A stretch of DNA of 17,349 nt, from contig JACZWF010000001.1 of assembly GCA_022572285.1 (NCBI GenBank), forward strand, positions 21,151 through 38,499, read 5' to 3'. The stretch comes from Nitrososphaerota archaeon. GTDB taxonomy: Archaea; Thermoproteota; Nitrososphaeria; Nitrososphaerales; UBA57. Of the stretch, positions 5,894 through 12,942 are shown one piece after another. Position 1 is the first letter of the stretch, and each line of letters starts with the position of its first letter. A model generated the notes under the pieces. It did not search any database and was not told where the DNA came from. It saw only the letters and a list, made by a program, of their open reading frames with translations. The position numbers and the translations under genes are program-made.

Positions 5894-7660
5894 ATGTTTG
5901 AAGGTCTGATTAAGCATTATAGAGCCATACTTGTAATAGGCTTTGTAATATTCCTACTATCGTTCCTTGTGGGAGTAGCTAGAACTGCGAATCAGGCTAC
6001 ATTATCTCAATTAGAATTTGCGGGTGATTTGACCTCGTCCGCATACATTTCTGCTCTTACGGTGGAAAATGTTCTGCTTCGCTACCTAGAAATTGTTCCC
6101 CTCTTCGGATTGGGAGTTCTGAAACTGGGGATAGGGTTCGCCATAGCGACTATTGTTGTCAGTCTTCGTGCTACGGGAGAGAGTGCAGCTCGATCTCTTA
6201 GGAAGGCAGGGCAAAATGACCTCGATATCGCGCAACCGTTCTTCTCTAGATTCTTTCCGAAGATGCTCCTTTTGGGAATCTTGACTGAGGCAGTAGCGGT
6301 TATCGTCATGGTCGGGTGGATCTTCACTGGCTTGAGGCTCGTGGACCTTCGGGTGGCAGGAGATACCGCGTCGGACGTATTCCGTCAAGTAGCGCTGCTT
6401 AACTCAACGTTTGAGGCGTTTGCAGAGCCCATAGAGGGTGTCGGAGTCGCCCTCCTTATAGGGGGTATCGCATTCGGCTTGATGGCGATTGTTGGAAACC
6501 TTGGGATGCAAGCTTCTGAGATCCCGAGGCGCCTAGTAACGCTCAGCGGGAAAGAGGTGTCAGAGCTTTCGCAGCAACGGATAGCTGTGCCGAGAAAATT
6601 GCTTGGAACGACGATTCTGGGAATCCTGATCACGGCTTCAGCTCTTCCTATAGCGGCCTTTAGAGTGTTCAACGAATTCCGACTTGATGCGCTTTCGGGA
6701 GAGCAGTCTTCGTTAATATTTCGCAGTGCTCTCGTGACGGAGAGGATTATTGCATTCACGTGGGAGACTTGGATGTTTGTGGGAATTGCTCTCATGCTAT
6801 TCTCAATCGGCTTTTTGCTCCTTTCAGTCGTATCCAGACTTAGGGCCCAGAGATCTAATTTGGATGAAGCTGTTAATCAGATATCAGGTTCGGAAATAGA
6901 ACCAATTGAGGCCCATTTAGCAATTACAAAAATTGTTCCCTTGTTTCTCGTCTCGGGCCTTCTTTGGATGATCTTATTCTTCGGCCTATTCACCATCCTG
7001 AGAGACATCTCAGGAATAAATGTCATCTTCGAACAGTTTGCTGGGAGAACAGATTCCATTCTCTTCCAGCAGAGTACGATTTCTCAAGCAACTTATGGTC
7101 AACTGATACGACCCGGCAAGGTAATTGGTCTCGGGCTGATCTTCACTGGAATTGGGCTTTCCCTGCTTACGATTGTGATAAATCTCAAGTTAACTGCCAT
7201 GACTCTTCCTGGGGCCTTTGCTCGAATTGTTAAGGGAATAAAGGGAGAAGCGGTGGAAGACGCCGTCGGAAAGTCTCCGATTAATCCAATGAGTCTGGTT
7301 ACCCGAGGGCTATTCTATGGCATGATCCTCGGCTTTGCCATTATTCTAATAGGTACATTCCCTCTTGCTCTCCTTAGGATTGCAAACACTCAGACATTTC
7401 TCACGGAGTTGTTAGCCGGTCGAACTGATTCTATTGCTTTCCAGGTTAGCAAACAGACCCAACTCATGCTTGAGCATTTCATAGGTCCATTCGTGGGACT
7501 AGGGAACGCAATCATATTCTTCTTTATTGGTAGATTCTTCGGTGTCATAGTTGGTTTCGTACAAGCTAGACGACAGATAATCAGTGAGGGAGTCGAATCT
7601 GCCGTAATATATGCTAATGAGAAGAAAGGAGCAACCTCCACTACTAATCGAAAGAGCTAA
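5894..7660 (+). CDS. Ten-TM membrane protein built of five tandem two-TM repeats
   Basis: I do not recognise this 588-residue membrane protein, but it has a clear internal design. Five units, each with one membrane helix, an outside or inside loop and a second membrane helix, follow one another. The loop of every unit carries a related motif (A/S)-G-x-x-x-S followed by an aromatic residue: G44, G156, G269, G384 and G509, spaced 112, 113, 115 and 125 residues apart. Units 4 and 5 share AGRTDSI-x-FQ exactly. Each second helix begins with a Gly-rich stretch such as LGIGFAIATIV or FTGIGLSLLTIV and ends in a basic patch. No nucleotide-binding, transport or enzyme motif is seen. The ATG at 5894 is the natural start. 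Its stop codon overlaps that of the convergent AhpD-like gene. Function unknown. Confidence 0.8.
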   Translation: MFEGLIKHYRAILVIGFVIFLLSFLVGVARTANQATLSQLEFAGDLTSSAYISALTVENVLLRYLEIVPLFGLGVLKLGIGFAIATIVVSLRATGESAARSLRKAGQNDLDIAQPFFSRFFPKMLLLGILTEAVAVIVMVGWIFTGLRLVDLRVAGDTASDVFRQVALLNSTFEAFAEPIEGVGVALLIGGIAFGLMAIVGNLGMQASEIPRRLVTLSGKEVSELSQQRIAVPRKLLGTTILGILITASALPIAAFRVFNEFRLDALSGEQSSLIFRSALVTERIIAFTWETWMFVGIALMLFSIGFLLLSVVSRLRAQRSNLDEAVNQISGSEIEPIEAHLAITKIVPLFLVSGLLWMILFFGLFTILRDISGINVIFEQFAGRTDSILFQQSTISQATYGQLIRPGKVIGLGLIFTGIGLSLLTIVINLKLTAMTLPGAFARIVKGIKGEAVEDAVGKSPINPMSLVTRGLFYGMILGFAIILIGTFPLALLRIANTQTFLTELLAGRTDSIAFQVSKQTQLMLEHFIGPFVGLGNAIIFFFIGRFFGVIVGFVQARRQIISEGVESAVIYANEKKGATSTTNRKS

Positions 7661-8253
7661 ATCCCAAGTGCCGAATTGAATCGGTTGTACTCGGCGTAAG
7701 TCAGAGCAGCAAGTGTCAGTTCCATTATTTGAGGATCTGAAAATCCGACAGCTCTGAGACTCTCTGTATCCCTTTCGACCATCCTGTTGTGATCAAAGTT
7801 CACTTTAATCGCATATTCCATTGCAGCTCTCTCGCGCGGCGGCCAATCTTCTTTGTTTTCTTCAAACCTCTTGATCTTCTCGATCGTCTGCTCCTCAACG
7901 CCCATCTCTTTTGCGGACGACGAATGGAAGTTGATGCAGGCTTTGCACGCAAGTTTTTCTGAGATGAGGAGAGCGATGATGCACTTCAGTTTGGTCTCGA
8001 CTAGACCCTTCCTTGTTATGTAATGGTCTAGTATGACCTTGATAGCGAATAATTCCGGTTGGGTAGCCCAGGCTCTGAACATGGGAAGAGGATCTCTTGA
8101 TATACCAGCTGCAAGTTGCGCCTTCTTGCTGATCTCTACGTACTCACCCAGCAATGCCTTTCTCGTGTCCTCTGGTAAAGACTCGATTACTCCCTTCAAT
8201 TCTTGGCTGGGATTTGTGAGAAAATCAGATGTCTTTATGCGTGGCTCTGACAT
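7657..8253 (-). CDS. AhpD-like / carboxymuconolactone decarboxylase-family protein
   Basis: This 198-residue all-helical protein belongs to the AhpD/CMD superfamily. The active-site pattern E-x3-C-x2-C-x3-H is complete: E99, C103, C106 and H110 in EKLACKACINFH. In AhpD this cysteine pair reduces peroxides, or regenerates AhpC, through a disulfide relay. A second helical block (about 135-195, including WPPRERAAMEYA) completes the fold, and about 55 extra N-terminal residues precede the core. The ATG at 8253 has a TATA-like box about 27 bases upstream and also GGGGTGG at 8262-8268. The stop codon overlaps that of the convergent membrane-protein gene. Its electron donor is unknown. The superfamily call is firm; the peroxidase role is inferred from motif only. 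Confidence 0.88.
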   Translation of the reverse strand: MSEPRIKTSDFLTNPSQELKGVIESLPEDTRKALLGEYVEISKKAQLAAGISRDPLPMFRAWATQPELFAIKVILDHYITRKGLVETKLKCIIALLISEKLACKACINFHSSSAKEMGVEEQTIEKIKRFEENKEDWPPRERAAMEYAIKVNFDHNRMVERDTESLRAVGFSDPQIMELTLAALTYAEYNRFNSALGI

Positions 8254-8275
8254 GATTCATCCACCCCAGAATTCG

Positions 8276-8285
8276 GGTATAAGCG
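8276..8285 (-). promoter_or_regulatory. TATA-like box for the AhpD-like gene
   Basis: On the minus strand the bases read CGCTTATACC, centred about 27 bases before the ATG at 8253. This fits an archaeal TATA box for a leaderless or short-leader transcript. Confidence 0.5.
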
Positions 8286-8300
8286 TTTGTCCACTTGATG

Positions 8301-8314
8301 GTTGAAATTTCAAC
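8301..8314. repeat. Perfect 14-bp palindrome between the ABC operon and the AhpD-like gene
   Basis: GTTGAAATTTCAAC is a perfect 14-base palindrome. A wider pair, GATGGT at 8297-8302 and ACCATC at 8319-8324, partly encloses it. It overlaps the stop codon of the last ABC-operon gene (8310-8312) and sits about 27 bases upstream of the TATA-like box of the AhpD-like gene. It could be an operator for that gene, a weak terminator for the operon, or chance. Confidence 0.35.
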
Positions 8315-9053
8315 TCGACCATCGGAGAGCCCTATTCTCAATGACAAGTAGAGCTTGGGTTATGGAGATTGAGAAGATCGAGATTATCATCAAGAGTGCG
8401 ATCATCTCTGACACTTGAAGGGATCCTGCGGCCGAGCGAATAAGTAATCCTATTCCCCTCTCAGCTACGATTAACTCTGCCATCAGGACCGCGATCAATG
8501 TTAAGACGACTCCTAGCCTTAACCCCGCGAATAGTGATGGAACGATTGAGGGGAGTATTACAGTACGATATTTTTGAATCGTGGTGGCACCGAGTGAATG
8601 AGATAATTTAAGAAATCCTGGATTAATCTCTCTCACTGAGGCAATGATATTTGTCGCAATTGGAAAGAACGCGGCAAAAGCACCAAAGGCTATCTTGCTC
8701 TCAACCGCTATAGCTCCAAACCACAAGATGAACAACGGGTAGAGAAGTATCTTGGGTACTGCGTAGAATGTTGAAATGAATGGGTCGAGGGTTTTTTCCA
8801 GACGGCCTACTCCAACTCCTAGCCCGAACAATACCGCGATAGAGCTTCCGATGAACAGTCCGGCCATAAACTCATAAAGAGTTACACCTAGATGTGGATA
8901 GATTTTCCCCGAACTGAATAAACCGATTCCCGATTGGAAAACCTCGGACCATCGTGGGAAGAATCGAGTGTCAAAGAAGAGTGGCGCGAGAAACTCCCAA
9001 GTTAAGAGAAATGTTGCAAGAATAGAGAGACGTGCTAGGTTAGGCCAATTCAA
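8310..9053 (-). CDS. ABC transporter permease B, NitT/TauT (SsuC-like) family
   Basis: This 247-residue protein is a binding-protein-dependent transport permease of the NitT/TauT/SsuC class, with about six membrane helices. The cytoplasmic coupling segment is seen at about 152-181 (LGATTIQKYRTVILPSIVPS then AGLRLG), matching the EAA-loop pattern of the family. It is the last gene of the four-gene operon, starting at a TTG (9053) 15 bases after the binding-protein stop. A TAA upstream rules out a longer form. It is clearly distinct from the permease at 10091, differing through most of its length, so the transporter probably uses a permease heterodimer. The substrate cannot be read from sequence. 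Confidence 0.9.
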   Translation of the reverse strand: MNWPNLARLSILATFLLTWEFLAPLFFDTRFFPRWSEVFQSGIGLFSSGKIYPHLGVTLYEFMAGLFIGSSIAVLFGLGVGVGRLEKTLDPFISTFYAVPKILLYPLFILWFGAIAVESKIAFGAFAAFFPIATNIIASVREINPGFLKLSHSLGATTIQKYRTVILPSIVPSLFAGLRLGVVLTLIAVLMAELIVAERGIGLLIRSAAGSLQVSEMIALLMIISIFSISITQALLVIENRALRWSS

Positions 9054-9068
9054 AAGCTTCAGTTAATA

Positions 9069-10109
9069 TCACTGGAGAGCCACTCCAATTCCATTTAGCT
9101 GCACAGGAACGAACCTTTCAGTGAACAGATCCTCTACAGGAACGCGAAACTCTGACAGTTCGAGTTCAAACGTCTTGGCCGAGGCCAAATCCAAGGCCTT
9201 TACACTGAATGATCCATCATCTGAGAGGAACGTGATGTTAGAATCGTATACTTTGGTAGCCAATTCCTCGGACCATTGATATTGTTCCATTGAGATTTCT
9301 ATCACTTCTGCTCGGTTCTCTTTCATCCACTCGACTGCTTTGTACCAACCCCTAAGGACTTTTCCTATCACCTCAGGGTTCTGATCTATGAAATCATCTG
9401 TAGCAAACCAGATTTCATCCTGCCACTCCAGGAGGAAGTCTGCTGCACTCACGAGCTGCCTTGCTCCGAGTTCGAGCTCCATAACCTCTGCTAAGCCAGG
9501 CCATCCTATTGCAGCGTCAACTGTCTTAGACGAGAGGGCGGCAGCCAGTGCATCGGGCGATCCCAAGTAAGTTAACCGTACTGCATCATCAGGGTCTATC
9601 CCTGCTTCCTGTAACAGGAGCCTGACAATCATGTCTGAGTAAGCTCCTTTCGTAGTTGCTCCTATAATCTTCCCTCTAAGATCATCCACATCCTCAAGTG
9701 GAGAATCATTAAGGACCATGATTCCCCATGAACGTGGAACAGGGCTGGAAATAGATGAAATTACTCTAACACCCTCTCCCCGTGATACAAGTGTGGTTAT
9801 CATGTTAGGCGTACTAGTGGAGATTTCGATCTCACCGGCCGCGACTGCCCTCATCTGCTCTCCTCCGCCTCTGAACCAAACCAAACTGACATCAAGCCCC
9901 TCCTCCTCCCAGAATCCTTTTTCATCGGCCACGATGGCAGGAAGTGCCCCCGTGAAATCGACCCTGGCTAGATGTGAATATATAACCGGGATAAGTTCCG
10001 CATCAGACCTCGAACCTGGGGCTAGAGCGTAATATCCGATGAGCGTTCCTGCCATTATTATAATCACGCCGATAATGATTGGTCCGAGTTTCAAAGCTCC
10101 CCTCTCCAT
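9069..10109 (-). CDS. ABC transporter substrate-binding protein, NMT1/SsuA-like
   Basis: The 346-residue product is a periplasmic-binding-protein-like fold of the NMT1/THI5/SsuA/TauA group, which binds sulfonates, nitrate, bicarbonate or pyrimidine precursors of thiamine. It has an N-terminal hydrophobic anchor (about 9-30) with no lipobox cysteine, so it is probably tethered outside the membrane by this helix. The binding domain spans about 40-335; GFWEEEGLDVSLVWFRGG and AGEIEIS are typical of the first lobe, and DDLRGKIIGAT and VDAAIGWPG of the lobe crossing. The ATG at 10109 lies inside the end of the upstream permease gene, overlapping it by 19 bases, which suggests coupled translation. 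Family secure, ligand unknown. Confidence 0.9.
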   Translation of the reverse strand: MERGALKLGPIIIGVIIIMAGTLIGYYALAPGSRSDAELIPVIYSHLARVDFTGALPAIVADEKGFWEEEGLDVSLVWFRGGGEQMRAVAAGEIEISTSTPNMITTLVSRGEGVRVISSISSPVPRSWGIMVLNDSPLEDVDDLRGKIIGATTKGAYSDMIVRLLLQEAGIDPDDAVRLTYLGSPDALAAALSSKTVDAAIGWPGLAEVMELELGARQLVSAADFLLEWQDEIWFATDDFIDQNPEVIGKVLRGWYKAVEWMKENRAEVIEISMEQYQWSEELATKVYDSNITFLSDDGSFSVKALDLASAKTFELELSEFRVPVEDLFTERFVPVQLNGIGVALQ

Positions 10110-10846
10110 CTTGAAGAACGGATCTCTAATCGATTGAACGCCAGATTTGCTATCACAATCACCAATAGTCCTATCCCTATCAATCCAAACACCTTCGCAG
10201 AGTCTAGCACCTGTGAGGAAGAATTAATGAGGAATCCTAATCCACCCAACGAGGCGAACATCTCTCCAAAGATGATGCCAATAAACGCCAAGTTGAGACC
10301 TGAACGGAGTCCTGTGATTAATGTAGGTGTGGCAGACGGAAAAATTATTGATGTGAAGATTCTGGTCGACGATGCGCCCATCGACTTTGACATCTTCATT
10401 AAGGATTTGTTAGTTGACCTTACCCCGGCTATCGTATTAGTGGCTATCGGAAAGAAGCCGTATATCGAGCCAAACAATATCTTTGATTCTACTCCGAGCC
10501 CAAACCAAACTGCGATCAATGGGTAGACGACTGCAATCGGTATAGCGAAAAGAAGCAACAGGATGGGCTCAAGCGTCTCCCTGAGAAGCTTTGTACTAGC
10601 AATCAGGAACCCCGCGCCTATACCGAAAACGGCAGCTATCAGAAATGAGCTTAGCAGTTCTTCCATCGTAATCAGAAGGTGATAGTTTAGCTCTCCAGAG
10701 GCCACTACCCCAGAGATTGAAATTATTGTTTGAGAAAATCTTGGCAAGAGAACTGGAGAAATGATTTCTATGCTCGCCACGATCTCCCATAATCCTAAAA
10801 AGGTAAGGAGGAGAGCGATCTGACCGAGCCAAATTGGAATTTTCAT
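10091..10846 (-). CDS. ABC transporter permease A, NitT/TauT (SsuC-like) family
   Basis: This 251-residue permease has about six membrane helices and the family coupling segment at about 156-183 (MGASSTRIFTSIIFPSATPT then GLRSG). It shares FFPIATN and the WFG-ESKI region with the second permease at 8310, yet differs over most positions, so the two are old paralogues rather than a recent copy. Its ATG at 10846 overlaps the ATPase stop codon in an ATGA arrangement (10843-10846), and its own end overlaps the binding-protein start. This tight packing points to one co-translated transporter operon. Substrate unknown. Confidence 0.9.
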   Translation of the reverse strand: MKIPIWLGQIALLLTFLGLWEIVASIEIISPVLLPRFSQTIISISGVVASGELNYHLLITMEELLSSFLIAAVFGIGAGFLIASTKLLRETLEPILLLLFAIPIAVVYPLIAVWFGLGVESKILFGSIYGFFPIATNTIAGVRSTNKSLMKMSKSMGASSTRIFTSIIFPSATPTLITGLRSGLNLAFIGIIFGEMFASLGGLGFLINSSSQVLDSAKVFGLIGIGLLVIVIANLAFNRLEIRSSRWRGEL

Positions 10847-11664
10847 CGATTGGCAACTGGCTCTGGGACATCTCTCTCTAACTCATCTTTAAGCGATTGC
10901 CAAATTCTTACCTTGTATTCCTGAAATTCGGGGGACCATCTAAGCTCGACCGTCCTCGGGGTTTCAAGATTAATTCTTATGTCATCCTTAACACGAGCCG
11001 GCCTGGCACTGAGGATTAACACCCGATCAGATAGGTGGAGAGCTTCTTCAATGCTATGCGTTACAAATAGCATCGTCTTTTCTGTGAAGGATTTTATTCG
11101 GAGGAGCTCATCTCCAAGTATGCTTCTAGTATTCTCATCCAACGCCCCGAACGGTTCGTCCAGTAAGACGATGCTAGTTTCGAGTGCCAACGCCCTAGCA
11201 AGGGCTACCCTCTGAGCCATACCGCCTGAAAGCTGAGAAGGGTAATATTTCTCAAATCCCTGTAGACCAACCAAATTCAGATATTTCTTCACCAATCCAT
11301 TCATGACTTTGGGATCTACTCCCCTTAGCTCCAATCCGTATCTCACGTTCTGATCAGCTCTCCTCCATGGAAGCAGGTTCGGTTCCTGGAAAACAATTGT
11401 AATCTCCGTCGGGCGAGGACCTTCAACCCTATCTCCGTTTACCCTAACCTCTCCTCCAGTTGGAGAGGTAAGTCCAGCCACGATTGCCAAGATGGTACTT
11501 TTACCACATCCACTTGGTCCCAGAAGTGATACCAACTCCCTGGCCCCGACCCTGAGGGATACATCCCTGACAACCTCGATCGTACCATCATTTCCTACCG
11601 GATAGGATTTTTTCAGATTTCTGAGTTCAATCGCAGGTTCGGTCAACAGAGTCCTACCTCTCAA
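10843..11664 (-). CDS. ABC transporter ATP-binding protein, NitT/TauT (SsuB-like) family
   Basis: The 273-residue ATPase has a full set of ABC motifs: Walker A GPSGCGKST (49-57), Q-loop Q93, signature LSGGMAQ (145-151), Walker B LLDEP (167-171) and switch histidine H203. It drives the importer encoded by the three following genes and acts on the cytoplasmic face of the membrane. Sequence style (VFQEPNLLPWR, EALHLSDRVLILSARP) fits the SsuB/TauB/NrtD class. The start at TTG 11664 is uncertain: a TATA-like CTAAATATT at about 11670-11678 is too close to it, and would suit a leaderless start at the in-frame TTG at 11646, giving MTEPAIELRNL. No metal or vitamin riboswitch was recognised upstream. 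Confidence 0.93.
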   Translation of the reverse strand: MRGRTLLTEPAIELRNLKKSYPVGNDGTIEVVRDVSLRVGARELVSLLGPSGCGKSTILAIVAGLTSPTGGEVRVNGDRVEGPRPTEITIVFQEPNLLPWRRADQNVRYGLELRGVDPKVMNGLVKKYLNLVGLQGFEKYYPSQLSGGMAQRVALARALALETSIVLLDEPFGALDENTRSILGDELLRIKSFTEKTMLFVTHSIEEALHLSDRVLILSARPARVKDDIRINLETPRTVELRWSPEFQEYKVRIWQSLKDELERDVPEPVANR

Positions 11665-11751
11665 TTCACAATATTTAGACTGATCCTTTCTTCAGACTAC
11701 TTGTCCAATCCACAATATCTTACGGGATAACCGTGCATTTCCGTGGAGGGC

Positions 11752-11763
11752 CCTTAAACTAAT
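11752..11763 (+). promoter_or_regulatory. TATA-like box for the 19-residue-repeat protein
   Basis: CCTTAAACTAAT is centred about 26 bases before the ATG at 11783, consistent with a leaderless transcript. The remaining divergent region towards 11665 presumably holds the ABC operon promoter. Confidence 0.45.
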
Positions 11764-11782
11764 GCGTCACAATCTATAGCTC

Positions 11783-12259
11783 ATGAGTGAAGAATTAGAA
11801 AGTATGGTAAAGATGCTATCAGACTCTCCTGAGGATCAGCGGAAATCAATGATCACCGAGCGTTTCAAAATGATTGCTTCCCAACCAGACGCGCAGAGAG
11901 TGGGAGTAGTAAAGGGTCTGGTACTAGCAATCTCAAGGCTTGAGGATCGTAAGAGAAAGGAGTTGGTGAGAAGTAGGACAGATGCAGTTGCCGAGTTACC
12001 TCCAGATACCAGAAAGATTGTCCAGACATCTCGTGTTAAGGCTGGAACGACTCTACCCCCAGATGTTAATATGGAAGATATGGCTCTCACACTAGAAGCT
12101 GCGTCTCTCTGGCCGCCAGAGAAGAGAGCGATCTTCAAAGATAACCTGGGCGCAGCGTTTGCAGAAGTCGGCCAACCGATGCCTGACTTTGAGTCCATAG
12201 AACAGACCATTCTAGCGGAAGGGGGAGAGGAAAAGAAATCGCGTTGGAAGTTCTGGTAG
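11783..12259 (+). CDS. Helical protein of six tandem 19-residue repeats
   Basis: I do not recognise the family, but this 158-residue soluble protein has an exact internal period. Six consecutive 19-residue units begin at residues 15, 34, 53, 72, 91 and 110. The consensus is hydrophobic-Pro-Pro/Asp-Asp/Glu-x-Arg-Lys, then an amphipathic helix with Ala at unit position 16. Arg occupies unit position 6 at residues 20, 39, 58, 77 and 115 (Asn at 96), and Pro occurs at unit position 2 or 3 in five of six units. Such units should form short stacked helices. The C-terminus is acidic and then basic-aromatic (EEKKSRWKFW), which could contact a membrane or partner. The ATG at 11783 has correct TATA spacing and a terminator follows. 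The AhpD-like protein has one similar segment, SLPEDTRK, near residue 25. Confidence 0.72.
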   Translation: MSEELESMVKMLSDSPEDQRKSMITERFKMIASQPDAQRVGVVKGLVLAISRLEDRKRKELVRSRTDAVAELPPDTRKIVQTSRVKAGTTLPPDVNMEDMALTLEAASLWPPEKRAIFKDNLGAAFAEVGQPMPDFESIEQTILAEGGEEKKSRWKFW

Positions 12260-12262
12260 GTA

Positions 12263-12306
12263 AATGAGACAGAGTCCGGGCGGTTCAGCCGCCTCATTAT
12301 TTTTTC
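12263..12306 (+). terminator. Hairpin terminator after the 19-residue-repeat gene
   Basis: A GC stem (GGCGG at 12279-12283, CCGCC at 12089+200, i.e. 12289-12293) encloses the loop TTCAG. It is extended by AATGAG at 12263-12268 pairing with CTCATT at 12293-12298, and is followed by a run of T to 12305. It sits between two convergent genes and could act for the plus-strand gene. This is the only strong hairpin plus T-run I found in the window. Confidence 0.65.
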
Positions 12307-12351
12307 TCAAACGTTTACTGCTTTCATTCGAAAAGTTTGAAGTGTAGCTAA

Positions 12352-12942
12352 TTAATCAGGATCTCTGAATACTGGTCTAGGCATTACCTTGATAAAAATG
12401 GATGATACCCAGTATAGGAAGATTATCTCAAATAAGTAAGGTAGCAATCTGGAGAAGGTTGTAAAGATATTCAATCCAAGTGAAATTCTAGCAAATACCG
12501 AATATGGGAATATTATCGTCTCCAGAGCGGTGATGGGGAAGAAATAGAAGGATAAAAGAATCTGAGGATAGTTGACCTTAGGGACAAAAAGAAATTCGTC
12601 AATGAATGTTACCTTTCCCGTTGTGAACAGTATTGCCGCAATTCCTACTAGAAACAAAGTCAGGGCAAGTCGCTTTCTACCGTTCTTCAGAAGCCATGTC
12701 CAACCCTCGATGATAGTATCGAGATATTTCATCCTTTTCTTCACCATTCCCATTGTGATTGTATAGATCGTATAGCTTCCGATTACAACAAAGAGTGTGG
12801 AGAAAACGAACTCAGATATAGCGTCAGCTCTAATTAATCTAATTCCACCGTAGTATATCAAAGTGCTCACAAAAAGGGTTATGAAAGCTAGCCCTGCTGC
12901 TAAACCAATTCTGATACTCCATAAGATTCCGGAATCAACCAT
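12352..12942 (-). CDS. Hypothetical five-TM membrane protein linked to DUF3179
   Basis: This 196-residue protein is not recognised. About five membrane segments can be drawn (roughly 9-31, 43-65, 89-108, 123-146 and 162-186), with a basic cytoplasmic loop between the second and third (KKRMKYLDT to NGRKRLA). It carries no catalytic or cofactor motif. Its ATG at 12942 overlaps the last eight bases of the DUF3179 gene, so the two are almost certainly co-translated, and this protein may anchor or partner the DUF3179 protein. It ends at 12352, convergent with the repeat-protein gene across a terminator. Confidence 0.7.
   Translation of the reverse strand: MVDSGILWSIRIGLAAGLAFITLFVSTLIYYGGIRLIRADAISEFVFSTLFVVIGSYTIYTITMGMVKKRMKYLDTIIEGWTWLLKNGRKRLALTLFLVGIAAILFTTGKVTFIDEFLFVPKVNYPQILLSFYFFPITALETIIFPYSVFARISLGLNIFTTFSRLLPYLFEIIFLYWVSSIFIKVMPRPVFRDPD

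Noticed and set aside
6082..7059. Several minus-strand frames opposite the five-repeat membrane protein.
   Set aside because: The plus strand shows regular repeats and membrane helices; the antisense products are low-quality and basic.
11836..12297. Long minus-strand frame opposite the 19-residue-repeat gene.
   Set aside because: The plus-strand frame has an exact protein repeat, a promoter and a terminator; the antisense frame runs through the terminator hairpin.
12322..12340. A second possible hairpin (CTTTC...GAAAAG) near the convergent gene end.
   Set aside because: The stem is short, AT-rich and imperfect; not strong enough to list as a terminator.
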